Shown here in pieces: positions 6,120-12,544 of a DNA stretch of 12,544 bases. The notes beneath the pieces were generated by a model. That model saw only the letters and a program-made list of their open reading frames with translations. It was not told the origin of the DNA and ran no database searches. Numbering within the stretch: position 1 is the stretch's first letter; each line of letters opens with the position of its first letter. Position numbers and translations under genes: made by a program. Source of the DNA: an uncultured Syntrophobacteraceae bacterium (GTDB lineage Bacteria > Desulfobacterota > Syntrophobacteria > Syntrophobacterales > Syntrophobacteraceae); assembly GCA_937889795.1 (NCBI GenBank), contig CALBZH010000222.1:1-12544 (forward strand). The letters run 5' to 3'.

Positions 6120-7148
6120 TTATGCTCGAGCGGCCCTTGACGCCCGCTTCTCGTGCAGATCAAAGAGCCAGGCAATCCGAGCGACCGACATGTGGTGGAG
6201 TGCCGAGCAATCCGATTCGCGCCGAACCGCATCATGAAGGGCTCCGTACAAATCCGGTATGTTATCCGGATTCTGGCAGGATAGAAAAAAGTCAATCGTG
6301 GCCCGTAGCCCCTGGGTCACGATGGTGTCCCTCTCAAAATGCGCGGCCATGGCGGCCATATCCATGTCGTCGCTCAACAGAACACCGTTGAACCCCAGGC
6401 GATCGCGCAGCCATTCTCGGTTGACCACTTCCGACAGCGTGGCCGGCCACTTGGGATCCACAAACGGGTACAAAGCGTGCGAGGTCATGACGCCTTCGAC
6501 GCCGAATTCGATGGCAGCGCGAAAAGGAAGCAGATCCCGCTCCATGGCAGACCCGTTCTCCCACTCGATCACCGGGGCGAAATGATGCGGGTCGGATCGG
6601 GCTTGCCCCAAGCCGGGAAAATGCTTGGCCGTTGCAGAGACCCCGACCTCTTGCAGGGCCCTGATCCAAGTGCATCCCAGCAAGGCGGCTCTTTCGGGGT
6701 TGTCGCCAAGGGAGCGTGCCGTCATGAAATGGTCTCGGGCACCGGCCGGCAGGACATCCAGCACGGGAGCCAGGTTCATTTGAATTCCCAGCGCACGCAG
6801 TTCTTCGCCGGCGATTGTCGCCCAACGACGAACCGCCTCTTCTCCCTCGGCGGCCAAGTCGTTCGCCGAAGGCAAACGCGGCCAGGGATCCGCCAACCGC
6901 TGAACCGGGCCACCCTCCTGGTCGATCGCAACCCACAGGGGGCGCCCCAACGTCTCTCTGGAGTATGCTTGAGCTGAATCCAGGAGGTCCTTCAGCTGCG
7001 CTGGACTTGAGATATTCCGTCGAAATAGAACGATTCCCCCAATCCGGTAGTCTCGGATGAGCCCACGCAGCTCCTCGCCCAGGGTCTGACCGCGAAACCC
7101 CACCAGCAGGCGGACCCCCACGTCGTCGTCGACACCACTGTCACGCAT
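6120..7148 (-). CDS. nagZ: Beta-N-acetylhexosaminidase, GH3 family (NagZ)
   Basis: 342-residue single-domain GH3 enzyme of the NagZ type. It cleaves the terminal GlcNAc from GlcNAc-anhydroMurNAc muropeptides in peptidoglycan recycling. Seen in order: GGIVLFRRNI (37-46), the substrate loop VAIDQEGGPVQRL (73-85), NLAPVLDV (125-132), KHFPG (175-179), the catalytic Asp-His pair on the mobile loop in SDPHH (Asp186, His188), MTSHALYP (221-228), and the nucleophile Asp260 in LLSDDMDM. The usual KHFPGHGD block reads KHFPGLGQ, so two residues commonly conserved there are changed. No signal peptide is seen, consistent with a cytoplasmic enzyme. The ATG at 7148 is chosen because AAAGGA sits 5 bases upstream. 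An ATG two codons earlier touches that site directly. It follows the permease gene by 41 bases and is probably co-transcribed with it. Confidence 0.95.
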   Translation of the reverse strand: MRDSGVDDDVGVRLLVGFRGQTLGEELRGLIRDYRIGGIVLFRRNISSPAQLKDLLDSAQAYSRETLGRPLWVAIDQEGGPVQRLADPWPRLPSANDLAAEGEEAVRRWATIAGEELRALGIQMNLAPVLDVLPAGARDHFMTARSLGDNPERAALLGCTWIRALQEVGVSATAKHFPGLGQARSDPHHFAPVIEWENGSAMERDLLPFRAAIEFGVEGVMTSHALYPFVDPKWPATLSEVVNREWLRDRLGFNGVLLSDDMDMAAMAAHFERDTIVTQGLRATIDFFLSCQNPDNIPDLYGALHDAVRRESDCSALHHMSVARIAWLFDLHEKRASRAARA

Positions 7149-7153
7149 AGTCA

Positions 7154-7159
7154 TCCTTT
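7154..7159 (-). promoter_or_regulatory. Shine-Dalgarno site deciding the nagZ start
   Basis: AAAGGA on the minus strand ends 5 bases before the ATG at 7148-7146. The ATG at 7154-7152 overlaps the site and is unlikely to be used. Confidence 0.5.
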
Positions 7160-7189
7160 AGCTGGACCTGAAGGTGGCCATTTGGACAT

Positions 7190-8347
7190 CTAGCCCACAT
7201 GTCCCAGAGCCTCGGCAATGCGGATCCGAACGGCACGCCAAGCCGGTAAGCCCGCGGCGGCAATTCCTATGGCAAGGCTCACCCCCAAGCTCAACGCCAT
7301 CGTCTTCCAGTGCACATGAAAGACGGGAAGGAGGGGCCCCACTTGCTTGGAAAACGCATCGGCCGTGGGAACCGAAAGACCGACTCCCAAGATGCCGCCC
7401 AGCAGAGCGATCGCCATGGATTCACCCACAATCAATGTCACCAAAAATCCGGGGCCGAACCCGAGCGTCTTGAAAGTCGCATACTCAGGCTGTCGCTCAC
7501 GAGCCGTCATGGCCATGGTATTGGCAAGAACAATCAGGATGACCCCGATCACAACGAATGATACCACGCGAACCGCCACCACAATAGCCTCGGTCATGGC
7601 CACGAAGCCCATTTGAAACGCCTTTTCCGTCTCGGTAAGCGTTTCCGCAAGCGAGCTCCTGAAGAGGGCATCAATGGCGCCGGAAACGGTTCCCGCGTTG
7701 TTCGGGCTTGCGATCTGGACAATGTACCATCCCACTCGCCCACTTTCGGAAGGCAGCACCTTCTTGACCACTTCATCGAGATAGTCCCAGCGAAAGAAGA
7801 ACTGGGTTTCGTCAGTGGATTTCGTCGCTCCATCATAAACCCCGACCAGGACGAAGCGCCATTCGCCCGGATAGATGTTGCCGGTCAGTGTGATGGTATC
7901 CCCGATCTTCCACCGGTACTTTTCCACCAACTTCCTTCCAACGATGCAACCATTCCTCTGGGTCCAGAACGCCTTCACCTGCCTTTCGGAAAGACGGAAT
8001 TCCGGAAAGAGATCGAAGAAGCTCGAGGGGCCCACCGCCATCCTGGGGAAGAAGTGCTTCTCATCGATGTAAATGCCGCCAAACCAATTCGCGTACGCCA
8101 CGTGGGTCACTTCTGGAACGCTCAGGATTCGCTGCCGGTAGCTGAGCGGCAGCGTAAAGATGAGTGAAACGGCGTTGCGGGAAACCAGGCGGTTGGGGGA
8201 TGCGGCCGCGACACCCGCGTACCAAGCCTCCACCGTCGTTCGGAGGAGGCAAAAAGCCAGAATAGCCACGGCCATTCCCGTGACGGTAAGGGAGGAGCGC
8301 AACCCCTGCCGAAGGACATTGCGGAGGATCAGTCTTAGCAGCGCCAT
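7190..8347 (-). CDS. ABC transporter permease, FtsX/MacB family
   Basis: 385-residue inner-membrane permease with the MacB topology. One N-terminal span (about 18-36) is followed by a large periplasmic domain of about 215 residues, then three spans (about 256-279, 300-323 and 348-369). The cytoplasmic loop after span 2, ARERQPEYATFKTLGF, is the FtsX-family coupling motif that meets the ATPase. The C-terminal PAWRAVRIRIAEAL is the usual family ending. Unlike E. coli MacB, the ATPase is a separate upstream gene rather than a fused domain. With the adaptor two genes upstream it forms a tripartite exporter that would need an outer-membrane channel not encoded here. Substrate is unknown: lipoprotein, lipid, peptide or antibiotic export are all possible. 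ATG 8347 is preferred over GTG 8356 because AAGGGG lies 8 bases ahead of the ATG. It starts 33 bases after the ATPase gene. Confidence 0.93.
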   Translation of the reverse strand: MALLRLILRNVLRQGLRSSLTVTGMAVAILAFCLLRTTVEAWYAGVAAASPNRLVSRNAVSLIFTLPLSYRQRILSVPEVTHVAYANWFGGIYIDEKHFFPRMAVGPSSFFDLFPEFRLSERQVKAFWTQRNGCIVGRKLVEKYRWKIGDTITLTGNIYPGEWRFVLVGVYDGATKSTDETQFFFRWDYLDEVVKKVLPSESGRVGWYIVQIASPNNAGTVSGAIDALFRSSLAETLTETEKAFQMGFVAMTEAIVVAVRVVSFVVIGVILIVLANTMAMTARERQPEYATFKTLGFGPGFLVTLIVGESMAIALLGGILGVGLSVPTADAFSKQVGPLLPVFHVHWKTMALSLGVSLAIGIAAAGLPAWRAVRIRIAEALGHVG

Positions 8348-8355
8348 CCAGAACA

Positions 8356-8361
8356 CCCCTT
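8356..8361 (-). promoter_or_regulatory. Shine-Dalgarno site deciding the permease start
   Basis: AAGGGG on the minus strand lies 8 bases before ATG 8347-8345. The GTG at 8356-8354 shares bases with this site and is disfavoured. Confidence 0.5.
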
Positions 8362-8380
8362 GGGAGGCGAACGGTCAGCC

Positions 8381-9085
8381 CTATTGGTTATTTAGAACGC
8401 CCTTGTCCAGATGATAGACCGTTCCTGCCTTGTCCGCGGCACGCGGATCGTGCGTCACCATGATGATGGTCTTTCCGAAATCCCGATTGAGCTGCTGGAG
8501 CAGGTCGAGGACTTCTTCACCCGATTTCTTATCCAAATCACCCGTCGGCTCGTCGGCCATGATCAAGAGTGGATCGCTCACGATGGCGCGAGCGATGGCC
8601 ACCCTCTGCTGCTGGCCACCGGAAAGCTCCTTCGGGTAATGATGGACGCGTTCGACAAGCCCCACCAAATCAAGGGCAAGGAGGGCGTGCTCGCGTCTCT
8701 GCCGACGATTCAGCTTCTGCAAAAGCAGCGGTAGCTCAACGTTCTCGAGGGCGGTCAAGACCGGCATCAAGTTGTAAAACTGAAAAATGAAACCCACGTG
8801 GTCCGCTCGCCAGCGCGCCAGCTCCGCATCCGTCAGTCCCGTGATGTCGGTTCCTCCAACAATGAGACTTCCGTCGTCCGGTCCGTCGATGCCTGCAATG
8901 AGATTCAGCAGGGTCGTCTTCCCCGACCCGGAGGGCCCCATCAGTGCAACAAAGCTTCCTTCTTCGATCGTGAGGTCGATGCCTTGCAAGACAGGCACCT
9001 CCTGCACCCCGCGACGATACGACTTGAAAAGGCCTTTGATCAATACGATGGGCCGAGAGCTCCGCTGCGAGTCCTGATCGATCAC
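8381..9085 (-). CDS. ABC transporter ATP-binding protein, LolD/MacB type
   Basis: 234-residue ABC ATPase that powers the FtsX-type permease encoded next. Motifs: Walker [10 protein letters not shown] (50-58), Q-loop [20 protein letters not shown] (100-119, the wording typical of the MacB/LolD/FtsE group), ABC signature LSGGQQQR (154-161), Walker B LLIMADEP (173-180), D-loop TGDLD (181-185) and switch histidine MVTHD (His212). All catalytic residues are intact, so the transporter should be active. It acts as a dimer on the inner face of the membrane. The GTG start is 3 bases beyond the adaptor's TAG stop. GGAG spans the end of the adaptor gene, 6 bases upstream, so translation is coupled. Confidence 0.96.
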   Translation of the reverse strand: MIDQDSQRSSRPIVLIKGLFKSYRRGVQEVPVLQGIDLTIEEGSFVALMGPSGSGKTTLLNLIAGIDGPDDGSLIVGGTDITGLTDAELARWRADHVGFIFQFYNLMPVLTALENVELPLLLQKLNRRQRREHALLALDLVGLVERVHHYPKELSGGQQQRVAIARAIVSDPLLIMADEPTGDLDKKSGEEVLDLLQQLNRDFGKTIIMVTHDPRAADKAGTVYHLDKGVLNNQ

Positions 9086-9088
9086 GCC

Positions 9089-10240
9089 CTACTCCGCAAT
9101 CTGGAATCGAGCCCCGTCTTGCAGGTCTGGCGAGGGCTTCTTGACAACCTTGCCGCCCTCTTTCCAGGGAGGCCCCAAGACCACAAAATCCCCCTTGGTG
9201 ACCACACTTTTCAACGGAACCCAACGCAGCCGCTCTCCTTCGAGCGCAAAGACGCCTTTCACCCCTTCCCGCTCGGCCAACGCATCGACATGGACGGCCA
9301 GAAAAGGCAGTCTCTCTCCTTCTTCCAACGATCGAGACAGAAACGCCACCCGCGCGCTCATCTCAGGAAGCACGCGCGGATCCATCCGATCGAACTGCAC
9401 CTTCACCAGGATGGTCCCGCGGGTTCGGTCCGCCGTGGGAACGATCGTCGCCGCCTTTCCGTAAAGCCTCGTGTCCGGCAAAGCATCCAGTTGGATTTCG
9501 GCCGGCTGTCCCTCCCGGACTTTGTGGAGAAACGCTTCGGAGACATCGGTTTGCACCTCCAGAGAGGATAGGTCCGCCATGGTCACAACGGCCGCCCGAG
9601 CGTTGACGGCCGAGCCGAAAGGGGCCACCACCTCGCCTTCGTCCGCATTCTTGGTGAGGACCACCCCATCGAATGGAGCGCGGATCTCTGTGTAATCCAG
9701 CAGGACCGAAGCACGTTTGAGACCTGCTTCCAGAGCTCGAATATTGGCTCTGGCCGCGGCCACGGCAGCACTCGCGCGGCGGTCCTGATCCCGGGCATTC
9801 TCGTATTCCGCCTTGGCAACCACGCGCTCTCGCCACAGGGCTTCGAGCCGACGATGCTGCCGCGATGCTGTCCTCAAATCGGCATCGGCCCGGGCCAGCT
9901 CCGCTCTCGCAGCCGCAAGCTGCCCCTCGATCTGAGACCTCTCCGCCTCAAGGTCGTCGTTTTCCAGCCGGGCCAGCACCTCTCCAGCCTTCACCCGACT
10001 GCCTTCCTTGACTCCAAGGTAGGCCAGGCGGCCCGTCCCCTTTGAGGATACGGCGGCCTTCCTTTGGGCCACAACGTAGCCGCTGGCATTGAATTCGGTC
10101 ACGACCTGGGAGGGATAGACCAGCGCCACCGAAACCGCCTGCACGGACACAGCGCGTACCAAGACACCGGTCGTGATGAGCCAATAGGCGAGCCCGGCCA
10201 CCCCGGTAGCCACCAACAGCAGAGCCACAGCCCTGCGCAT
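9089..10240 (-). CDS. Periplasmic adaptor (membrane fusion protein), MacA/HlyD-like
   Basis: 383 residues from ATG 10240. An N-terminal membrane anchor (about 2-28, RRAVALLLVATGVAGLAYWLI) leads into the periplasm. The two halves of a lipoyl-like barrel-sandwich domain lie at about 55-93 (SGYVVAQRKAAVSSKGTGRL...VKAGEVLARLEN) and 184-222 (TEIRAPFDGVVLTKNADEGE). They flank an Ala/Arg/Glu-rich helical hairpin, residues 95-182. The remainder forms beta-barrel and membrane-proximal domains. It would link the ABC permease to an outer-membrane channel. The start is uncertain: the frame is open upstream, and TTG codons at 10336 and 10324 lie closer to the pbpC stop. GAGG sits 6 bases before TTG 10324, whereas ATG 10240 has only a weak site. 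If the upstream start is used the protein gains a cytoplasmic tail of 28 or 32 residues. Confidence 0.9.
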   Translation of the reverse strand: MRRAVALLLVATGVAGLAYWLITTGVLVRAVSVQAVSVALVYPSQVVTEFNASGYVVAQRKAAVSSKGTGRLAYLGVKEGSRVKAGEVLARLENDDLEAERSQIEGQLAAARAELARADADLRTASRQHRRLEALWRERVVAKAEYENARDQDRRASAAVAAARANIRALEAGLKRASVLLDYTEIRAPFDGVVLTKNADEGEVVAPFGSAVNARAAVVTMADLSSLEVQTDVSEAFLHKVREGQPAEIQLDALPDTRLYGKAATIVPTADRTRGTILVKVQFDRMDPRVLPEMSARVAFLSRSLEEGERLPFLAVHVDALAEREGVKGVFALEGERLRWVPLKSVVTKGDFVVLGPPWKEGGKVVKKPSPDLQDGARFQIAE

Positions 10241-10342
10241 TCCGCTTCTACCGACGTCGTTCGCTCTCTCCCCGGGATTTGAAGCCTCGACACCTTTTCC
10301 GGATCCATCATGTGCTCCGACCAATTTCCGCCTCAACCCGAC

Positions 10343-12498
10343 TCATCGGACCTCGAATGGTGTCAGGACCGTTTCCACCGGATCCGCAGCGCCCAGAATC
10401 CATACACGGGCCTGCACGGTATGTGCTCCCCGGGTCAAGGGCCACAAATAGCCATGGGTCCCCTGTCCGGTTTGGCCAACAGCCGCCCCGTCCACCAACC
10501 ACTCGGTCGCGGCGACGGCCAAGGATCTGGGCAGGAGGAAGGTGAAGGCCTCAAGGGCGTCCGGAACATGAGGATCCATGGCCAGTCGCAGCCCGGCGGT
10601 CGGCTGCACCAAGGCAACCCTTCGGGGCATCTTAGACTCCGAACCGGGTTCTCCAATTCGAGCGCCCACCGCGCTCCTCCAGTCGGAGACGTCCTCCTCC
10701 GGCAGCGGACAACGAGCATTTCGCATGGGAGCGGATCCGCTTGATGCCGACCTGCTGCCGGCATCGTGGAGGGTACAGACCTGGGCTGGAGCCGTGCTCG
10801 GGATGAACCACTCATCCAGCCTCGGGCATCGGGGGCCTGCTATGAGTCCCGTTACGCGACAGATGGCATGAGACTCGAGGGCAGCGCTCAACCCGAGGGA
10901 CCTCGGCTCAACGAGCTTGTTGATCTCGGCAAAAATGCTCCGGAGAACCAGTCCCGGCCCCGTTGTCCCCGTAACCGAGCGGGTGGGGCGCCGGTCCAGA
11001 TTCCCCATCCAGACCCCAACGGTATGGGTGGCGGAGAACCCCACCGCCCAGGCATCGCGGTGATCGGAAGATGTCCCCGTTTTCACCGCTGTCTGAACGG
11101 GGAAGCTCAGTACATGGCCGGCCCCAAACTCGAGTCGCCTCGCTTCCGGATCGGAAAGGATATTACCAATGAGCGAGGCAATGTCCTCCCCGAAGACCCT
11201 TCGGCCCCCCCGCGTGGCGCCGGTATCCGGACCGAGCAGCGTCCGAAAAGGAAGCGCCTCACCGCCGCGAGCCAGAACCGCATAGGCCCCCACCAGCTCG
11301 AGTAGGCTCACCTCACCATCCCCAAGCGCCAGCCCTTCCCCGTAGAACTCGGCCGGCCGATCCAGATTGCGAATCCCCAGCAGATGCAGCCGATCGAGAA
11401 ACCGACTTGTGCCCGTGTACCGGATGGCCCGCAGAGCTGGAATGTTCAATGAATTGCCAAGTGCTTCCCGCAGGCGCAGATGGCCGTAATGAACGCCACT
11501 GTAATTGCGGAAGGCGTGAAGCCCATCTCTTACCGGCTCTGCCAAAGGAGAATCCTCGATGCACGTCGCGGCGGTCCATCCCATCTCCATGGCAAGGCCG
11601 TAAAGAAAGGGCTTGAGGGTCGAGCCCGGTTGGCGGCGTACCGTGACGGCATCGATCCATCCTCCTGGCTCTTCCGCGCTCAAGCCACCACCGTTCACCC
11701 AGGCAAGAATTTCGCCCGTATGATGGTCCACAACCACCGCCGCCCCGTCATTCACTTCCTCGGCGGCGAGGTCTTTGAGTCTCCTGTTGAGGATCTCCTG
11801 GGCAAGAGCCTGCAGAGAGCTATCCAAGGTCGAGAACAGTTTCCCGTCCGCCAGCCCCCGGCCCCCGGCAGGAGAATGCAGGAGGTATTGGACGAAATGG
11901 CCAGCATCCATTTTCCATTCAAGGGTGTTCAGTCGAAGTGGCTCTTCCATGGCCTGGGCGATCTGGCTGATTTCAATGTCTCCCGTTTCAGTCAGTCGCC
12001 GCGCCAATGAGCGAGATGCCCTGTTCAGCAACAATGAATGGCGTGTCGGCTCCATGCTGCTGGGGGCACGTACCAGAACGGTCAGTGCCAGGATTTCCCG
12101 AAGATTCAGCGTGTCGGGATCCCTTCCGAAGTAAAGCCGCGACGCTTGAAGGACACCTCGGCGCTGGCGAGCATAAGGGACCTGGTTGAGGTAGAATTCG
12201 AGGATCGCCGATTTGGAAAATCGTTTCTCCAGGACCATGGATTCGAAGCCTTCGAGCCAGCGGGACCAGATGGTACGGGGGCGAGGGTGGAGCATGCGAA
12301 CCACTTGCTCGGTGATGGTGCTGGCTCCTCGGACCGCCTTGCGCGCCACGACATTCTGGGCCAAAGCGTGCAGCCTGGCAAACCAATCCACTCCCGTATG
12401 AGCGAAAAACCGTCTGTCTTCCGACTCCACAAAGGCGCGCTGAAAGATGGGCGGGATCTCATGGAGCGGCAGCGTGTCGTGCAGATTCCACGCGTTCT
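10343..12498 (-). CDS. pbpC: PBP1C-like bifunctional penicillin-binding protein, 5'-truncated
   Basis: Partial gene: 717 residues are visible before the frame meets the adapter at 12499, so the true start, cytoplasmic tail and membrane anchor are missing. The frame stays open and family-like right to the junction (WNLHDTLPLHEIPPIFQRAF precedes GTG 12430), so that GTG is not the real start. The GT51 glycosyltransferase domain has SEDRRFFAHTGVD with catalytic Glu26, GASTITEQ (58-65) and KRFSKSAILEFYLNQVPY (91-108). The transpeptidase domain has the acyl-serine motif SxxK (Ser292, Lys295 in GSTLKPF), SLN (349-351) and KTGTS (472-476). The last about 90 residues, after PTAGLRLAMDP, fit the C-terminal domain of PBP1C. 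It polymerises and cross-links peptidoglycan in the periplasm. Here GT motif 3 reads PYARQRRG where E. coli-type enzymes have PFGG. First visible gene of the leftward group. TGA at 10345-10343. Confidence 0.94.
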
Positions 12499-12544
12499 AG
12501 ATCGGAAGAGCGTCGTGTAGGGAAAGAGTGTAGATCTCGGTGGT
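12499..12544. other. Illumina TruSeq universal adapter, reverse complement (contamination)
   Basis: All 46 bases match the reverse complement of the TruSeq universal adapter, beginning AGATCGGAAGAGCGTCGTGT and ending with AGATCTCGGTGGT. This is the 3' read-through adapter of the second read. It is not genomic. In forward translation it yields the artefact tail DRKSVV. Confidence 0.98.

Noticed and set aside
6339..6977. A 212-codon plus-strand frame inside nagZ
   Set aside because: It is a shadow of the well-conserved GH3 gene on the other strand.
12428..12430. GTG at 12430 as the start of the PBP1C-like gene
   Set aside because: The frame is open to the adapter junction and the upstream residues continue the PBP1C pattern, so the gene is truncated and does not start here.
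9087..12498. Mobile element, CRISPR array or tandem repeat in the pbpC/adaptor half
   Set aside because: I saw no terminal repeats, transposase motifs or regularly spaced repeats. The alanine/arginine-rich stretch of the adaptor is its coiled-coil hairpin.

Overview
The window is a 12.4 kb assembled bacterial contig with Illumina TruSeq adapter sequence left on both ends (1-51 and 12499-12544). Only 52-12498 is genomic, and both outermost genes are cut by the adapter junctions. The DNA is GC-rich (about 60% by eye) and gene-dense. Gene starts carry good Shine-Dalgarno sites and neighbours often overlap or abut. The content (LarE/LarB, sirtuin, PBP1C-type enzyme, ExeA-like ATPase, MacB-type exporter) points to a Gram-negative bacterium. 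A deltaproteobacterial (Desulfobacterota/Syntrophobacter-like) origin is my best guess from the style of the proteins, but it is not proven.

Right-facing half (52-4652): the 3' part of an unrecognised protein; a 273-base gap with a 7-bp hairpin; then five genes in a row: a transglutaminase-like protein, a nine-cysteine protein, a class III sirtuin, LarE and LarB. The last three are translationally coupled through GTGA, ATGA and TAATG overlaps. LarB and LarE make the organic part of the nickel-pincer nucleotide cofactor from nicotinate adenine dinucleotide (LarB carboxylates and cleaves it, LarE adds sulfur). LarC, the nickel insertase, and any LarA-type client enzyme are not in the window. 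The sirtuin also acts on nicotinamide-dinucleotide chemistry. The nine-cysteine protein is the least explained member.

Left-facing half (4649-12498), in transcription order: a PBP1C-type transglycosylase/transpeptidase (5' end cut off), a periplasmic adaptor, an ABC ATPase and an FtsX/MacB-type permease (a three-part MacAB-like exporter), NagZ beta-N-acetylglucosaminidase, and an ExeA-like membrane-anchored AAA ATPase. This looks like a cell-envelope operon combining peptidoglycan synthesis, export and peptidoglycan recycling. The two halves converge, and the stop codons of larB and the ExeA-like gene overlap within one TTAA.

I see no rRNA, tRNA, CRISPR array, insertion sequence or convincing intrinsic terminator. 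The most novel candidate is the cysteine-rich protein and its coupling to sirtuin-LarE-LarB. It is a hypothesis from context, not a demonstrated system.
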